Source: JAZQNF01 sp045641505 (GTDB taxonomy: Bacteria > Bacillota > Clostridia > Lachnospirales > Bianqueaceae). From it: a DNA stretch of 24,169 bases. The notes under the pieces are model-generated. The model was not told the origin of the DNA and searched no databases. It worked only from the letters and a program-made list of their open reading frames with translations. Shown one piece after another: positions 14,488-22,832 of the stretch (positions are counted from its first letter, which is position 1; every line of letters starts with the position of its first letter). The position numbers and the translations under genes were made by a program. The DNA lies in contig JAZUHB010000023.1 in the NCBI GenBank assembly GCA_045641505.1, positions 1-24,169 of the forward strand. The letters are read 5' to 3'.

Positions 14488-15860
14488 AACCACTCAAGAG
14501 ACGCCAGATGCCGCTCTACGCGCTGGCCGGCTTCGGCCCGAACCTGCTGAACACGATCCTGTCCATCTACCTGGTCGACGCGCTGCAGACCGCGGGCTTC
14601 GTCAAGAACGTCGAGAACTGGACCTTCTTCAACAAGACCGTCATCGCGGTCGTCCTGTTCTCCATCCTCAAGTTCATCGCCCAGCTGGTGGACGGCATCA
14701 TCGATGTCCCCTTCGCCGCGCTGACCGATAACCTGAAGTCCAAGTGGGGCAAGCGCCGTCCCACCATCCTCATCGGCACGATCCCGATGCTGCTTTCCTA
14801 CGTCGCCTTCCTGTTCCCCGCGAATATCGAGAACAGCGTCTGGAACAGCATCTACTGCGGCTTCCTGCTGCTCATCTTCTTCTCCGCCTACACCCTGTCG
14901 ATGGTCACCTACTACGGCACCTACTCCGAGGTGACGGAGAATGAGAAGGACCGCTTCTTCCTCTCCAACTTCAAGGCCTTCATCGATACGATCCAGTATG
15001 CCCTGGCCTACGCGCTGATCCCCGTGTTCATCGGCTTCGCCAACATCCGCTGGATCGGCCTGGCCGCCGCGCCCCTCGGTCTGACCATCCTCATCGCCGT
15101 CTTCATGATCAAGGAGAATTCCTCCCTGCCCGGCGCCGAGCCCAAGTACCCCGAGGTCGCTCCCTCCGACGAGGAGGAGGTCCCGATCGCCGAGTCCGTC
15201 AAGCTCACCTTCAAGAACAAGGACTTCATGGCCTGGGCCGTCGTGCTGTCGATCTTCTTCTTCGGCCTGCAGATGTTCCTCTCCGGCCAGAACGTGCTGG
15301 CCTCCGGTCCCATGGGCCTCGAGGGCTGGCAGATCGCCGTCATCAACACCGCGGCCTTCGCGCCCGTCCCGATCATGCTGGCAATCTACCGCGCAATCAT
15401 GAAGAAGAAGGGCTTCCGCTTCGCCTTCCAGACCGCGCTCGCCGCGTTCGCGCTGGGCATGATCTCCTTCTCCGTCGCCTACGTCGAGTGGATCCCCTCC
15501 GTCTGGGCGCGCCTCGGCATCGGCGCGGCGGGCGGCACTATCGCCTCCTACGGCATCGGCGCCTTCCTGTCCGCTCCCTACCTGGTCCCGGCTGAGCTGG
15601 CCGCGCAGGACTTCGAGCGCACCGGCAAGCGCCGCTCCGCGATGTTCTTCGCGATCCAGGGTCTGTTCACCGCCGCGGTCGGCGCCATCAGCACCGGCCT
15701 CGTCTGGCCGAACCTGCGCAACGTCAGCGTGAACGGAAACGAGCTGGCCGGCACCCACATGATGCCCTACATCGCGGCGGCGGCCTGCGTCGCGGCGATC
15801 ATTGCCGCCTTCTTCATGCCCAAGATGTACAACGAGCTGGGCAAGGAGAAGAAGGACTAA
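14484..15860 (+). CDS. GPH-family sugar/glycoside:cation symporter
   Basis: A 458-aa transporter of the glycoside-pentoside-hexuronide family. The diagnostic loop LVDGIIDVPFAALTD plus SKWGKRRPTILIG lies after the second helix, and about twelve hydrophobic segments follow. These symporters bring in sugars or glycosides with Na+ or H+. Start is GTG 14484, overlapping the amidohydrolase stop (GTGA) with AAGGAGG (14469-14475) upstream; an ATG at 14439 lies inside the previous gene and has no such site. Central acidic loop YPEVAPSDEEEVPIAE separates the two six-helix halves. Codon use leans to C-ending codons as in well-expressed genes. Confidence 0.9.
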   Translation: MKPLKRRQMPLYALAGFGPNLLNTILSIYLVDALQTAGFVKNVENWTFFNKTVIAVVLFSILKFIAQLVDGIIDVPFAALTDNLKSKWGKRRPTILIGTIPMLLSYVAFLFPANIENSVWNSIYCGFLLLIFFSAYTLSMVTYYGTYSEVTENEKDRFFLSNFKAFIDTIQYALAYALIPVFIGFANIRWIGLAAAPLGLTILIAVFMIKENSSLPGAEPKYPEVAPSDEEEVPIAESVKLTFKNKDFMAWAVVLSIFFFGLQMFLSGQNVLASGPMGLEGWQIAVINTAAFAPVPIMLAIYRAIMKKKGFRFAFQTALAAFALGMISFSVAYVEWIPSVWARLGIGAAGGTIASYGIGAFLSAPYLVPAELAAQDFERTGKRRSAMFFAIQGLFTAAVGAISTGLVWPNLRNVSVNGNELAGTHMMPYIAAAACVAAIIAAFFMPKMYNELGKEKKD

Positions 15861-15873
15861 GCTCCGGAAAACG

Positions 15874-15906
15874 AAAAGAGCGTCTCTTCGCGAGACGCTC
15901 TTTTTT
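15874..15906. terminator. Shared terminator between the transporter gene and thrC
   Basis: Arms GAGCGTCTC (15878-15886) and GAGACGCTC (15892-15900) with a TTCGC loop, AAAA before and TTTTTT after, so it can end both converging transcripts. Confidence 0.9.
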
Positions 15907-15915
15907 GATGAATAA

Positions 15916-17361
15916 TCAGAACAGGCCGCCCAGCTCCTCCGGCGGGAGGGTTTCGGTGAAGCGGACCGGCAGGCTCCGGAGCCGCGCGAGCGGCGGCGGG
16001 ACCGGGCGGCCGCAGCGGGCGGCCAGCGCGTCGAGGGCGCCGAAGCCTTCGGGGATGTCGGCAGAGCCGCCGTCCAGGGCGCGGAGCACCGTGCCGGCGA
16101 ACTTGAAGGGGCTCGCGGTGGAGACCAGGACCAGAGGGCCATCCGCGGGGACGGCAGCGAGCGCCGCGTAGCCCACGGCCGTGTGCGGATCGGCGAGGTA
16201 GCCCTTGCGCCAGAGCGCGGCGATTGCGGCGGCGGTTTCCGCCTCATCCGCGGAGGCAGCCGCGAAATCCTCCCGGAGCCGCGCGAGAAGCTCCGCCGGG
16301 ACCTCGTAGCGGCCGGTCTCGCCGAGCTCCCGCATCAACCGTCGGACCAGCGCGGCATCGCCGTCCGAGGCGAGGAAGAGCAGGCGCTCCAGGTTCGAGG
16401 AGATCAGGATGTCCATCGAGGGCGAGCCCGTCTTGTAGAAGGGCCGGTTGCGGTCGTAGACGCCGGTCTCGAAGAAATCGGTGAGGACGCGGTTTTGGTT
16501 CGACGCGCAGACGAGCCGGCCCACCGGCGCGCCCATCCGCTTCGCGAGATAGCCCGCGAGGATGTCGCCGAAGTTCCCGGTGGGGACCAGGAAACTGACG
16601 GGGCGGCCGCCGTTCTTCGCGGAGATCCGCGCCGCCGCGTAGACGTAGTAGACGATCTGCGGCAGGAGCCGGCCCCAGTTGATGGAGTTCGCGGAGCTCA
16701 GCCGCACGCCCTCGCGCCGGAGCCGCGCGCCGAGCTCACGGTCCGAGAAGATCCGCTTGACCGCGCTCTGGGCGTCGTCGAAGTTGCCCGCGACGGCCGT
16801 CACGCGGACGTTTCCGCCCTCCTGGCGGACCATCTGGGCCTTCTGCACCTCGCTCACGCCCTCGTCGGGATAGAAGACCGTGATCTCGGTGCCGGGCACG
16901 TCGCGGAAGCCCTCGAGGGCCGCCTTGCCGGTGTCGCCGCTCGTCGCGGTGAGGATGTGGATCCGGTCGCGGACGCCCTCGCGCCGAAGCGACGCGGTAA
17001 GGAGCCGCGGCAGGAGCTGCAGCGCCATGTCCTTGAAGGCGCAGGAGGGGCCGTGCCAGAGCTCGAGCGCCGTGAGGGTCCCGTCCACGGGGGCGAGGAC
17101 CGCGGGCTCGGCCGTCTCGAAGGAGGCGTAGGCCTCCCGCACCATCCGGCGGAGTTTCGGCGCGGAGAAATCGAGGTATTTGCGGAGGATCAGGACCGCG
17201 GTCTCCCGGTAGCCGAGCGTTCCGAGCTTCGCGAGCTCGCGCGCGGAGAGACGCGGCAGTTTTTCGGGCAGGTAGAGACCGCCGTCGGGCGCGAGGCCCG
17301 CGACGATCGCCGACGCGGCGCTTACGGCGGGGCTTTCCCCGCGGGTGCTTTGATATTTCAT
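15916..17361 (-). CDS. thrC: Threonine synthase
   Basis: A 481-aa PLP enzyme converting O-phosphohomoserine to threonine. MKYQSTRGESP opens it, WHGPSCAFKDMALQLLP holds the PLP lysine (K110), TATSGDTGKAALEGF the phosphate region, and NSINWGRLLPQIVYY and VPTGNFGDILAGY the active-site core. The start 17361 is preferred to ATG 17367, because GAGGA stands six bases before it and directly abuts the other. Last gene of the ACT-hom-thrB-thrC operon, two bases after the thrB stop. Confidence 0.95.
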   Translation of the reverse strand: MKYQSTRGESPAVSAASAIVAGLAPDGGLYLPEKLPRLSARELAKLGTLGYRETAVLILRKYLDFSAPKLRRMVREAYASFETAEPAVLAPVDGTLTALELWHGPSCAFKDMALQLLPRLLTASLRREGVRDRIHILTATSGDTGKAALEGFRDVPGTEITVFYPDEGVSEVQKAQMVRQEGGNVRVTAVAGNFDDAQSAVKRIFSDRELGARLRREGVRLSSANSINWGRLLPQIVYYVYAAARISAKNGGRPVSFLVPTGNFGDILAGYLAKRMGAPVGRLVCASNQNRVLTDFFETGVYDRNRPFYKTGSPSMDILISSNLERLLFLASDGDAALVRRLMRELGETGRYEVPAELLARLREDFAAASADEAETAAAIAALWRKGYLADPHTAVGYAALAAVPADGPLVLVSTASPFKFAGTVLRALDGGSADIPEGFGALDALAARCGRPVPPPLARLRSLPVRFTETLPPEELGGLF

Positions 17362-17363
17362 CT

Positions 17364-18260
17364 TCATTCCTCTACGGTGACGCGCGCGCCCTCATTGTCG
17401 GGCCTTAGCAGCAGAAGCTTCGCGGCGATGCCCTCGTCGGCGAAGGCCTTTTGCATCGCGCCGCCGATCGCCTCCGCGTTCTCATAGGAAAGCGCGAGGA
17501 CGGTGGGGCCGGCGCCGGACACGAAGGAGCAGAGCGCTCCGGCCTCCAGCGCGGCGGAACGGGCCGCGGCGGTGCCGGGCATGAGGACGGAACGGGCGGG
17601 CGTGAAGAGCTCGTCCGCGGTCAGCCTCGAAAGCCCCGCGAGATCGCCCGCGGCGAGGGCCCCGGTCAGCAGGCAGGCCCGCTGGAGCTGCGCGACGGCG
17701 GTGCGGAGCGGAACGCTCTCCGGCAGCACCCCGCGGGCTTTTTCAGTGGAGAGATGATAGTCCGGCACGGCGGCGACGCAGCAGCACTCCGGCGCGGGAT
17801 AGCGGCGGTACAGGATCTCCGGTCCGTCGTTCATCGCCAGCGTGAAGCCGCCGACCGCGGCCGGCACGGCGTTGTCCGGATGGCCCTCCAGCTTCGCGGC
17901 GAGGGCGATCAGGTCGCTCTGCGGCAGCGGGTCCCGAAGCAGCGCGTTCGCGCCGAAAAGACCCGCCACGAGCGCCGCGGAGGAGCTGCCCAGGCCGCGC
18001 GCGATCGGGATATCGGTATCGAGGGTCAGGCGGAAGGAAGGGATGCGCTCGCCCGCGAGCTCGCCCAGGGTCGAGACCGCCTTCAGCACGTAGTTGTCCG
18101 CCTCGGAGAGCGGCGCGTCGAAGCCGCGGCCGAAGCGCACCTCCGGACGGTCGCTTTCCTCGAAGACGGCGTAGAGATAGAGGGAGAGCGCCAGCCCCAG
18201 CGTATCGACGCCGGAGCCCAGATTCGCGCTGGACGCGGGTACGCGGACATTGATCTTCAT
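17364..18260 (-). CDS. thrB: Homoserine kinase
   Basis: A 298-aa GHMP kinase phosphorylating homoserine. VPASSANLGSGVDTLGLAL begins the protein, the ATP loop is PIARGLGSSSAALVAG, KLEGHPDNAVPAAVGG follows, and FVSGAGPTVLAL near the C-terminus is the third GHMP motif. It overlaps the hom stop by ATGA and has GGAGG within the end of hom. Between hom and thrC, as expected for the threonine branch. Confidence 0.96.
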   Translation of the reverse strand: MKINVRVPASSANLGSGVDTLGLALSLYLYAVFEESDRPEVRFGRGFDAPLSEADNYVLKAVSTLGELAGERIPSFRLTLDTDIPIARGLGSSSAALVAGLFGANALLRDPLPQSDLIALAAKLEGHPDNAVPAAVGGFTLAMNDGPEILYRRYPAPECCCVAAVPDYHLSTEKARGVLPESVPLRTAVAQLQRACLLTGALAAGDLAGLSRLTADELFTPARSVLMPGTAAARSAALEAGALCSFVSGAGPTVLALSYENAEAIGGAMQKAFADEGIAAKLLLLRPDNEGARVTVEE

Positions 18261-19525
18261 CGTTCATCCTCCAGACAGATCATCGTGTGCAGATCCTGCA
18301 CGTAATCGCAGCTTCGGAGCAGCGCTTCGGCGCGCTCCAGATTCTTTTCGAGCGTGCGGTGGGTGAGGAGCATCAGCTCCGCCGCGCCGTCCTCGCGGGG
18401 CTCCTGCACCAGCGAGGCGATGCTGATCCCGCAGTCGCCCAGCGCGCCCGCGACGCCCGCGAGCACCTTGGGCCGGTCGTCGACCAAAAGGCTCAGGTAG
18501 TAGACGTTCTCGCTCTCGCCCGGGTCCAGCACGGGCCGGCCGTCGTAGCAGATGTTTTCTCCTTTGCCGCTCCGGCGGTGCGCTGCCTCCATGATGTCGC
18601 CCACCACGGAGCTCGCGGTGGGGTCGGCCCCGGCGCCCTGGCCGTAGAGCATCACCTCGCCGACGGGATCGCCCAGCAGGTAGACCGCGTTGAAGGCGCC
18701 CGCCACGGCGGAAAGGGGATGGGTCTTCGGCACCAGCGCCGGCCGGACGAAGACCTCGATGCCCTCGTCCTTCTCGCGGGTGACCGCCAGCAGCTTCGGC
18801 GCGAAGCCGCTCCGTTCGGCGAAGCGGATATCGGCCGGCGTGATCTTCGTGATGCCCTCGTAGCGCACCTGCGGGAAGGTGACGCGGGAGCGGAAGGCGA
18901 GCGAGGCGAGGATCGCGATCTTGCGGGCCGCGTCGGCGCCCCGGACGTCCGCCGAGGGATCGGCCTCCGCGTAGCCCAGGCCCTGGGCGGCGGAGAGCGC
19001 CTCGTCGAAGCTCATGCCTTCGCCGCACATCCGGCTGAGGATATAGTTGGTGGTTCCGTTCAGGATGCCGTAGATGCTGCGGATGCGGTTCGCGGCGAGG
19101 GTCTGGCGGAGCGGCGCGATCAGCGGAATGCCGCCGCCGACGCTGCCCTCGAAGGAAAGCGTCACGCCGTTCGCCTCGGCCAGCCCGCTCAGCTCGTTCA
19201 GGTACAGGGCGATCACGTCCTTGTTGGCGGTGACGACGTGCTTGCCGGCCGAGAGCGCCGCGCGGATGTAGCGGTTCGCGTCCTCGACGCCGCCGATGAG
19301 CTCCACCACGGTGTCCACCTCCGGGTCCGCGAGGATCGGCGAAAGCTCCTGCGTGATCTGCTCCGCGGGGACGCCCAGCTCCATCGCCCGCTCGGGATGG
19401 CGCGCCAGCACGTAGCGGAGGACGAGGGGCTCGCCCAGTCTTTTTTCGATTTCGCATCCGTTGGCCCGAAGCAGCCGGATCACGCCGGCGCCCACGGTGC
19501 CGCAGCCTAAGATTGCAATGTTCAT
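18257..19525 (-). CDS. hom: Homoserine dehydrogenase with ACT domain
   Basis: A 422-aa NAD(P)H-dependent enzyme reducing aspartate semialdehyde to homoserine. ILGCGTVGAGV (Rossmann loop), SAGKHVVTANKD, GSVGGGIPLI, GILNGTTNYILSRM and GLGYAEADPSADVRGADAARK are all present. Residues from about 345 on (YYLSLLVDDRPKVLAGVAGA) form an ACT domain, normally the threonine feedback site. The start 19525 is chosen for GGGAGG upstream; the longer frame lies over the ACT gene's end. Second gene of the operon. Confidence 0.96.
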   Translation of the reverse strand: MNIAILGCGTVGAGVIRLLRANGCEIEKRLGEPLVLRYVLARHPERAMELGVPAEQITQELSPILADPEVDTVVELIGGVEDANRYIRAALSAGKHVVTANKDVIALYLNELSGLAEANGVTLSFEGSVGGGIPLIAPLRQTLAANRIRSIYGILNGTTNYILSRMCGEGMSFDEALSAAQGLGYAEADPSADVRGADAARKIAILASLAFRSRVTFPQVRYEGITKITPADIRFAERSGFAPKLLAVTREKDEGIEVFVRPALVPKTHPLSAVAGAFNAVYLLGDPVGEVMLYGQGAGADPTASSVVGDIMEAAHRRSGKGENICYDGRPVLDPGESENVYYLSLLVDDRPKVLAGVAGALGDCGISIASLVQEPREDGAAELMLLTHRTLEKNLERAEALLRSCDYVQDLHTMICLEDER

Positions 19526-19544
19526 ACTGTTCCTCCCGGGAGAT

Positions 19545-19988
19545 TCATTCGGAGCTGAGGCCGGACAGCCGCACGGAGCGGACGCCCGGCACGGCGGAGA
19601 GAGCTTCCGCGAGCCGCGGGACGGAGACACCGTCCTCGGTCATCGCGACGGTCAGGGAGACCTCGGCGCTCCCCATCGCGGGGAGATTCTGGTGGATCGC
19701 CAGGACGTTCGCGCCGGAGGCGGCCACGGTGTTCAGCACGCCGGAGAGCACGCCTTTCTCGTCGCCCAGGTTCAGGCTGAAGTCCGCCTGCTCGCCCTCG
19801 CCGGGGCCGGTGAAGGCGAAGACCCGGTCCTTGTATTTGTAATAGGTGCTTTTCGAGATGCCGACGGCGGCGAGAGCCTCCGCGAGCGACGCGGCGCGCC
19901 CGCTTTCCAGGAGCCCCCGGGCCCGGGCGGTGTCGGTGATGGCCTGCGGGAGGGCCTCCTCGCTGACCAGATAGAAGCGTTCTTTCAT
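19545..19988 (-). CDS. UPF0735-type ACT domain protein
   Basis: A 147-aa protein beginning MKERFYLVSEEALP, then LAEALAAVGISKSTYYKYKDRVF, a helix-turn-helix-like stretch, and a C-terminal ACT domain (FSLNLGDEKGVLSGVLNTVA onward). This UPF0735 family, once called PheB, typically precedes hom in Bacillota and is thought to be an amino-acid-sensing regulator of the pathway, though its role is not proved. The weak AAAAGG before the start suggests modest translation. First gene of the threonine operon; hom begins 19 bases after it. Confidence 0.9.
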   Translation of the reverse strand: MKERFYLVSEEALPQAITDTARARGLLESGRAASLAEALAAVGISKSTYYKYKDRVFAFTGPGEGEQADFSLNLGDEKGVLSGVLNTVAASGANVLAIHQNLPAMGSAEVSLTVAMTEDGVSVPRLAEALSAVPGVRSVRLSGLSSE

Positions 19989-20066
19989 GGGTTCGACCTT
20001 TTCTCGGAGATTATGCGGAGCACGGTAATTCCGCGCCTCGCGGACTAAGTTTGCGGTATACGGAAT

Positions 20067-20095
20067 ACTATACACCGAAACGAGGGACTTGTAAA
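20067..20095 (-). promoter_or_regulatory. Promoter of the threonine operon
   Basis: Minus strand TTTACA (20090-20095), 17-base spacer, TATAGT (20067-20072), about 80 bases before the ACT gene. The leader between holds a small GCGGA/TCCGC hairpin but no recognisable T-box or attenuator. Confidence 0.8.
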
Positions 20096-20129
20096 GAACC
20101 GGTGAGAAAAAACGCCGAGGTCGGTTAAC

Positions 20130-20158
20130 TTGACAAAAAGAGTGAGAATTGCTATATT
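20130..20158 (+). promoter_or_regulatory. Promoter of the ABC/secreted-protein cassette
   Basis: TTGACA (20130-20135), 17-base spacer, TATATT (20153-20158), 28 bases before the ATG at 20187. An apparent TTG start at 20130 is really this -35 box. Confidence 0.82.
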
Positions 20159-20186
20159 TTTTGTTAATTACTTGCGAGGTTTCGAA

Positions 20187-21062
20187 ATGACAAAGAATTC
20201 TCTGTTTTCGCAAGAGTACAAACGCTTGCTTTTCTCGCCGGCCAGCCTTATCCTTCTTTTTTCGGTTGCCGTTTCTTTACTATCGTATTACATGACATAT
20301 CAGGAAAAGCTGATGTTTATCGACCAGTTGATGCATCCTGATCCTGATATCAATATTCAGGCTCTAGCTGCATTGATTGACCGATACACGGGAATTCGGT
20401 TTTTGATTTGCTACTGGTTCGGAGATTTATCGATTATCGAAACGGCAGGCCTGTATCTATGGGCCGGAGTTTTTCTTGCGGCTGTTCCCTATGGTTTTTG
20501 TCGGGACGGGTTCGGAAATTTCCTCGTGAGCCGGATCGGCTATCGGCGCTATCACCGGTCGATTCTGATGGCAGAGATAGCTTATATCTTTACCATTGTT
20601 GCTGTGGGTACCTTTCTGCAGCTGATAACGGCCTGCTTCGTCGGAGGCTGGCGTTATTCCAGTTATTCTTCTGTTGGTCATTTTCTGCTGACGCCATTCC
20701 GTGCTGCCCTTTTGATAGTGGCTCGGATTGTGATTTTTTCAGCTTATGTGAGTTCGATGACCGTTTTGGTTTCCTGTCTGGATTTCATTTTTCGTAACCG
20801 GTTTTTACTGCAGAGCGGTTTGCTTCTTATTGCGGCTGCGGTATATCTTCTTTGCGGCTCCGTAGGCAATCTTCATCTTCCGTTTGGGAATCTGCTTTAT
20901 TTATTTACAATCGATAACGTTCATAATGGGATAGACGAATTTCTCAATAACCCATATCCTGTCGTTTTCGCAGAGCAAATGCTTCCACTCGGCTGCTTCA
21001 GCATAGCCGCATTTCTGGCCTATGGGTTCAATTGTCATGTGTATAAACGCCAATATTTATGA
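20187..21062 (+). CDS. ABC-2-type permease-like membrane protein 1
   Basis: A 291-aa membrane protein with about six hydrophobic segments (near residues 17-36, 85-103, 128-150, 172-198, 207-224, 264-282). The cytoplasmic loop FLVSRIGYRRYHRSILMAE between helices 2 and 3 is the kind of basic coupling loop seen in ABC-2/BcrB/LanEG permeases. I cannot name a closer family. Start 20187 is preferred because it lies after the promoter; GCGAGG precedes it. First gene of a five-gene cassette that is AT-richer than its surroundings, with codons such as TTT, CTT and TTG. Confidence 0.8.
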   Translation: MTKNSLFSQEYKRLLFSPASLILLFSVAVSLLSYYMTYQEKLMFIDQLMHPDPDINIQALAALIDRYTGIRFLICYWFGDLSIIETAGLYLWAGVFLAAVPYGFCRDGFGNFLVSRIGYRRYHRSILMAEIAYIFTIVAVGTFLQLITACFVGGWRYSSYSSVGHFLLTPFRAALLIVARIVIFSAYVSSMTVLVSCLDFIFRNRFLLQSGLLLIAAAVYLLCGSVGNLHLPFGNLLYLFTIDNVHNGIDEFLNNPYPVVFAEQMLPLGCFSIAAFLAYGFNCHVYKRQYL

Positions 21063-21073
21063 GGAGAATCAAA

Positions 21074-21490
21074 ATGAAAAAGAAAGAAACGGCTCTTGTC
21101 ACAATGCTTGTGCTGACACTGGTTTCGGGATCTCTTGTATGGGCATCCACGACGTACAGCGACCCGGGGACTTTCGATGTTGAGCCGAGAACGGACTGGA
21201 ACGAAGTTACCACGCTCGGAATCGTTTTGGGCAATGAGAAAACGACGTCATCTTTGACCGTTACAGAGTATACCCTTGCGAAAACGATGACTTCGCATCC
21301 GAATTTTCGGATAGTCAATTCTGAAGGATATGCCAGAAGCGCTGTGTTTAAGGTGGCCTCACCGGGCAGAGAGGAAACCTCGGACAGCGGGACTGGCGAG
21401 ATAGGTTATGCGTATTTTGCATCTGTAAAGCCGGATTGGGCGCAAACGCGAACGCATCAATCGATTCGGCTGCAGTTTAAAGTCGATTGA
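21074..21490 (+). CDS. Small secreted protein of unknown function
   Basis: A 138-aa protein with a clear Sec signal: MKKKETALVTMLVLTLVSGSLVWA then STTYSD, cleavage expected near residue 24-25. The mature part of about 114 residues is Ser/Thr-rich with no cysteine, so it is neither a lipoprotein nor disulfide-bonded, and has no double-glycine leader. Its C-terminal half (YARSAVFKVASP, GEIGYAYFASV, HQSIRLQFKVD) looks beta-rich. I do not recognise a family; a distant likeness to secreted bacteriocins is only speculative. The AGGAG before the start lies at the end of permease 1. The next gene starts two bases after its stop. Its place inside an ABC operon suggests it is exported cargo or an external partner. 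Confidence 0.75.
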   Translation: MKKKETALVTMLVLTLVSGSLVWASTTYSDPGTFDVEPRTDWNEVTTLGIVLGNEKTTSSLTVTEYTLAKTMTSHPNFRIVNSEGYARSAVFKVASPGREETSDSGTGEIGYAYFASVKPDWAQTRTHQSIRLQFKVD

Positions 21491-21492
21491 GC

Positions 21493-22128
21493 ATGAGAGT
21501 TTTCCCCAGACGCAGCTTGGGACTTCTGTTCCTTTTTGGCTTTTTCGTCATCCAGGTTTACCTGGATAAGCTGGACGGATTCAGCTTGTTTGCGATGCTG
21601 GAGGGATATTTTAATTCTCCGCAGAAGTATCTCTTCCTGTTCGCTTTATTCTTTCCTTTTTTTTTCCTTGCGGGCTTCAAGCCGTTTTTGGAGCCGATGG
21701 TTTATGTGCGGCTAAAAGAAAAACTGTTTCCGTATTTGGTGAAGCAGAGTCTGCGTTTTTCTATGATTGTCTGTGTGCTGGTCTTTGGAACGCATCTTCT
21801 AGCGGGCTTGATTATGGGAATGAACGGGGCGGGAATGAGCCTCCGTGTGCTGGTTTTCTGGCTGCGGTTTTTCCTTTTTTACCTGGCTATGTATTATTTT
21901 GCCAGCTCCGTTTATTGCCTTTGCCGGAAGGCGGTTCCGGCAGCCATCACGGTTACAATCGTTGATTTTTGCCTCATCGCTGCGACAATGGGCATTTCGT
22001 ATTTTGTGTTCGAAAACAGGGCCCCCGGTTTTTTGATTAACGGGACCTATAGCATATATGTCGCAATATGCCTGTGGGGAGGTCTTTTTTTCCTCTTTTT
22101 TAAATCGGGAAAGATCGAGTGCCTATGA
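21493..22128 (+). CDS. ABC-2-type permease-like membrane protein 2
   Basis: A 211-aa, very hydrophobic protein with about six segments (near 8-24, 46-62, 90-109, 119-140, 148-172, 187-203). The loop EPMVYVRLKEKLFPYLVKQ occupies the place of the coupling loop in permease 1. No strong Shine-Dalgarno is visible; a TTG at 21487 overlapping the previous stop is an alternative start, so translation may depend on coupling. No recognised family. Third gene of the cassette. Confidence 0.72.
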   Translation: MRVFPRRSLGLLFLFGFFVIQVYLDKLDGFSLFAMLEGYFNSPQKYLFLFALFFPFFFLAGFKPFLEPMVYVRLKEKLFPYLVKQSLRFSMIVCVLVFGTHLLAGLIMGMNGAGMSLRVLVFWLRFFLFYLAMYYFASSVYCLCRKAVPAAITVTIVDFCLIAATMGISYFVFENRAPGFLINGTYSIYVAICLWGGLFFLFFKSGKIECL

Positions 22129-22829
22129 AAAAAAGATGGATTGGCTGGCTGTGCACAGGCATTTTCTTTGCGCTGACCACATTGATTCTGTCGGAACCGG
22201 GAACAGGGCCCTTCCGGGTTTTTTTCATGATGACTTTTCCGGTTGTCCGGGAAGAAGGAGCATTCTGGCCAGGGGCCTTTTTCTTCACCGTCGTACTGGA
22301 GCTCTTGATTGTTCTTGTTGTGATATCCGACATGACGGAAAAATTCAACATGTTCCCGATGCTGGCAACGAGAATGCGCCGCGCGCGTTTGCTGAGCCGC
22401 CTTTTGCCCGGAACGCTCCTCGAGGGTGAAATGGTTTTCCTTCTGTTTGCATTGGCGAGCTTGCTTTTGGGGTTGACCGCCAATCGGGAAGAGACCGGCG
22501 CTTGTATTGAGCCGGTTGTGTTGATTCTCATTTCGGGAATATTGACGGTAGGGATTTGGACGCTCCTTCTGTATTCTCTTCGAGTGATGAATCTTTCCCA
22601 AAGTGCCCAGTTTGCTGTGCTGATGTTAGCCGTGATGCTCTGCACATATCTTGGGTGTGCCGATCAGCCCGGCGCGCTTCTGGTCTTCGGTTCTTTTGCC
22701 CTTCTGCGGAGACCGGGATTGGTGTTGGCCGGAAAAGCGCTGCTTCTTTTGCTGCTTACCGGGACGGTATTCGTAATGTTCTGTCGCTGTGACTATCTGG
22801 GGAAATCCAGCAAAGCCTTGAAAGGATAA
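22125..22829 (+). CDS. ABC-2-type permease-like membrane protein 3
   Basis: A 234-aa protein with about six hydrophobic segments (near 5-22, 48-68, 103-118, 130-150, 161-177, 202-219). The loop MLATRMRRARLLSRLLPG after the second segment matches in kind the SRIGYRRYHRS loop of permease 1, so permeases 1-3 may be distant paralogues. Its ATG overlaps the previous stop (ATGA). The ATPase gene starts three bases after its stop. Confidence 0.74.
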   Translation: MKKRWIGWLCTGIFFALTTLILSEPGTGPFRVFFMMTFPVVREEGAFWPGAFFFTVVLELLIVLVVISDMTEKFNMFPMLATRMRRARLLSRLLPGTLLEGEMVFLLFALASLLLGLTANREETGACIEPVVLILISGILTVGIWTLLLYSLRVMNLSQSAQFAVLMLAVMLCTYLGCADQPGALLVFGSFALLRRPGLVLAGKALLLLLLTGTVFVMFCRCDYLGKSSKALKG

Positions 22830-22832
22830 GGA

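Noticed and set aside
14460..16247. 595-codon minus-strand frame across the transporter and the end of thrC
   Set aside because: Acidic low-complexity shadow of the GPH transporter, crossing a strong bidirectional terminator.
19989..20066. T-box or threonine attenuator before the ACT-hom operon
   Set aside because: No T-box consensus, no Thr-rich leader peptide and no terminator hairpin could be found in the leader.
20130..20186. Longer start (TTG) for permease 1
   Set aside because: The TTG is the -35 box of a TTGACA-N17-TATATT promoter, so these bases would lie upstream of the transcript.
21074..21490. Secreted protein as a lactococcin-972-type bacteriocin
   Set aside because: Size and signal peptide would fit, but the characteristic Trp/Tyr/Gly-rich pattern is missing, so the name is not supported.
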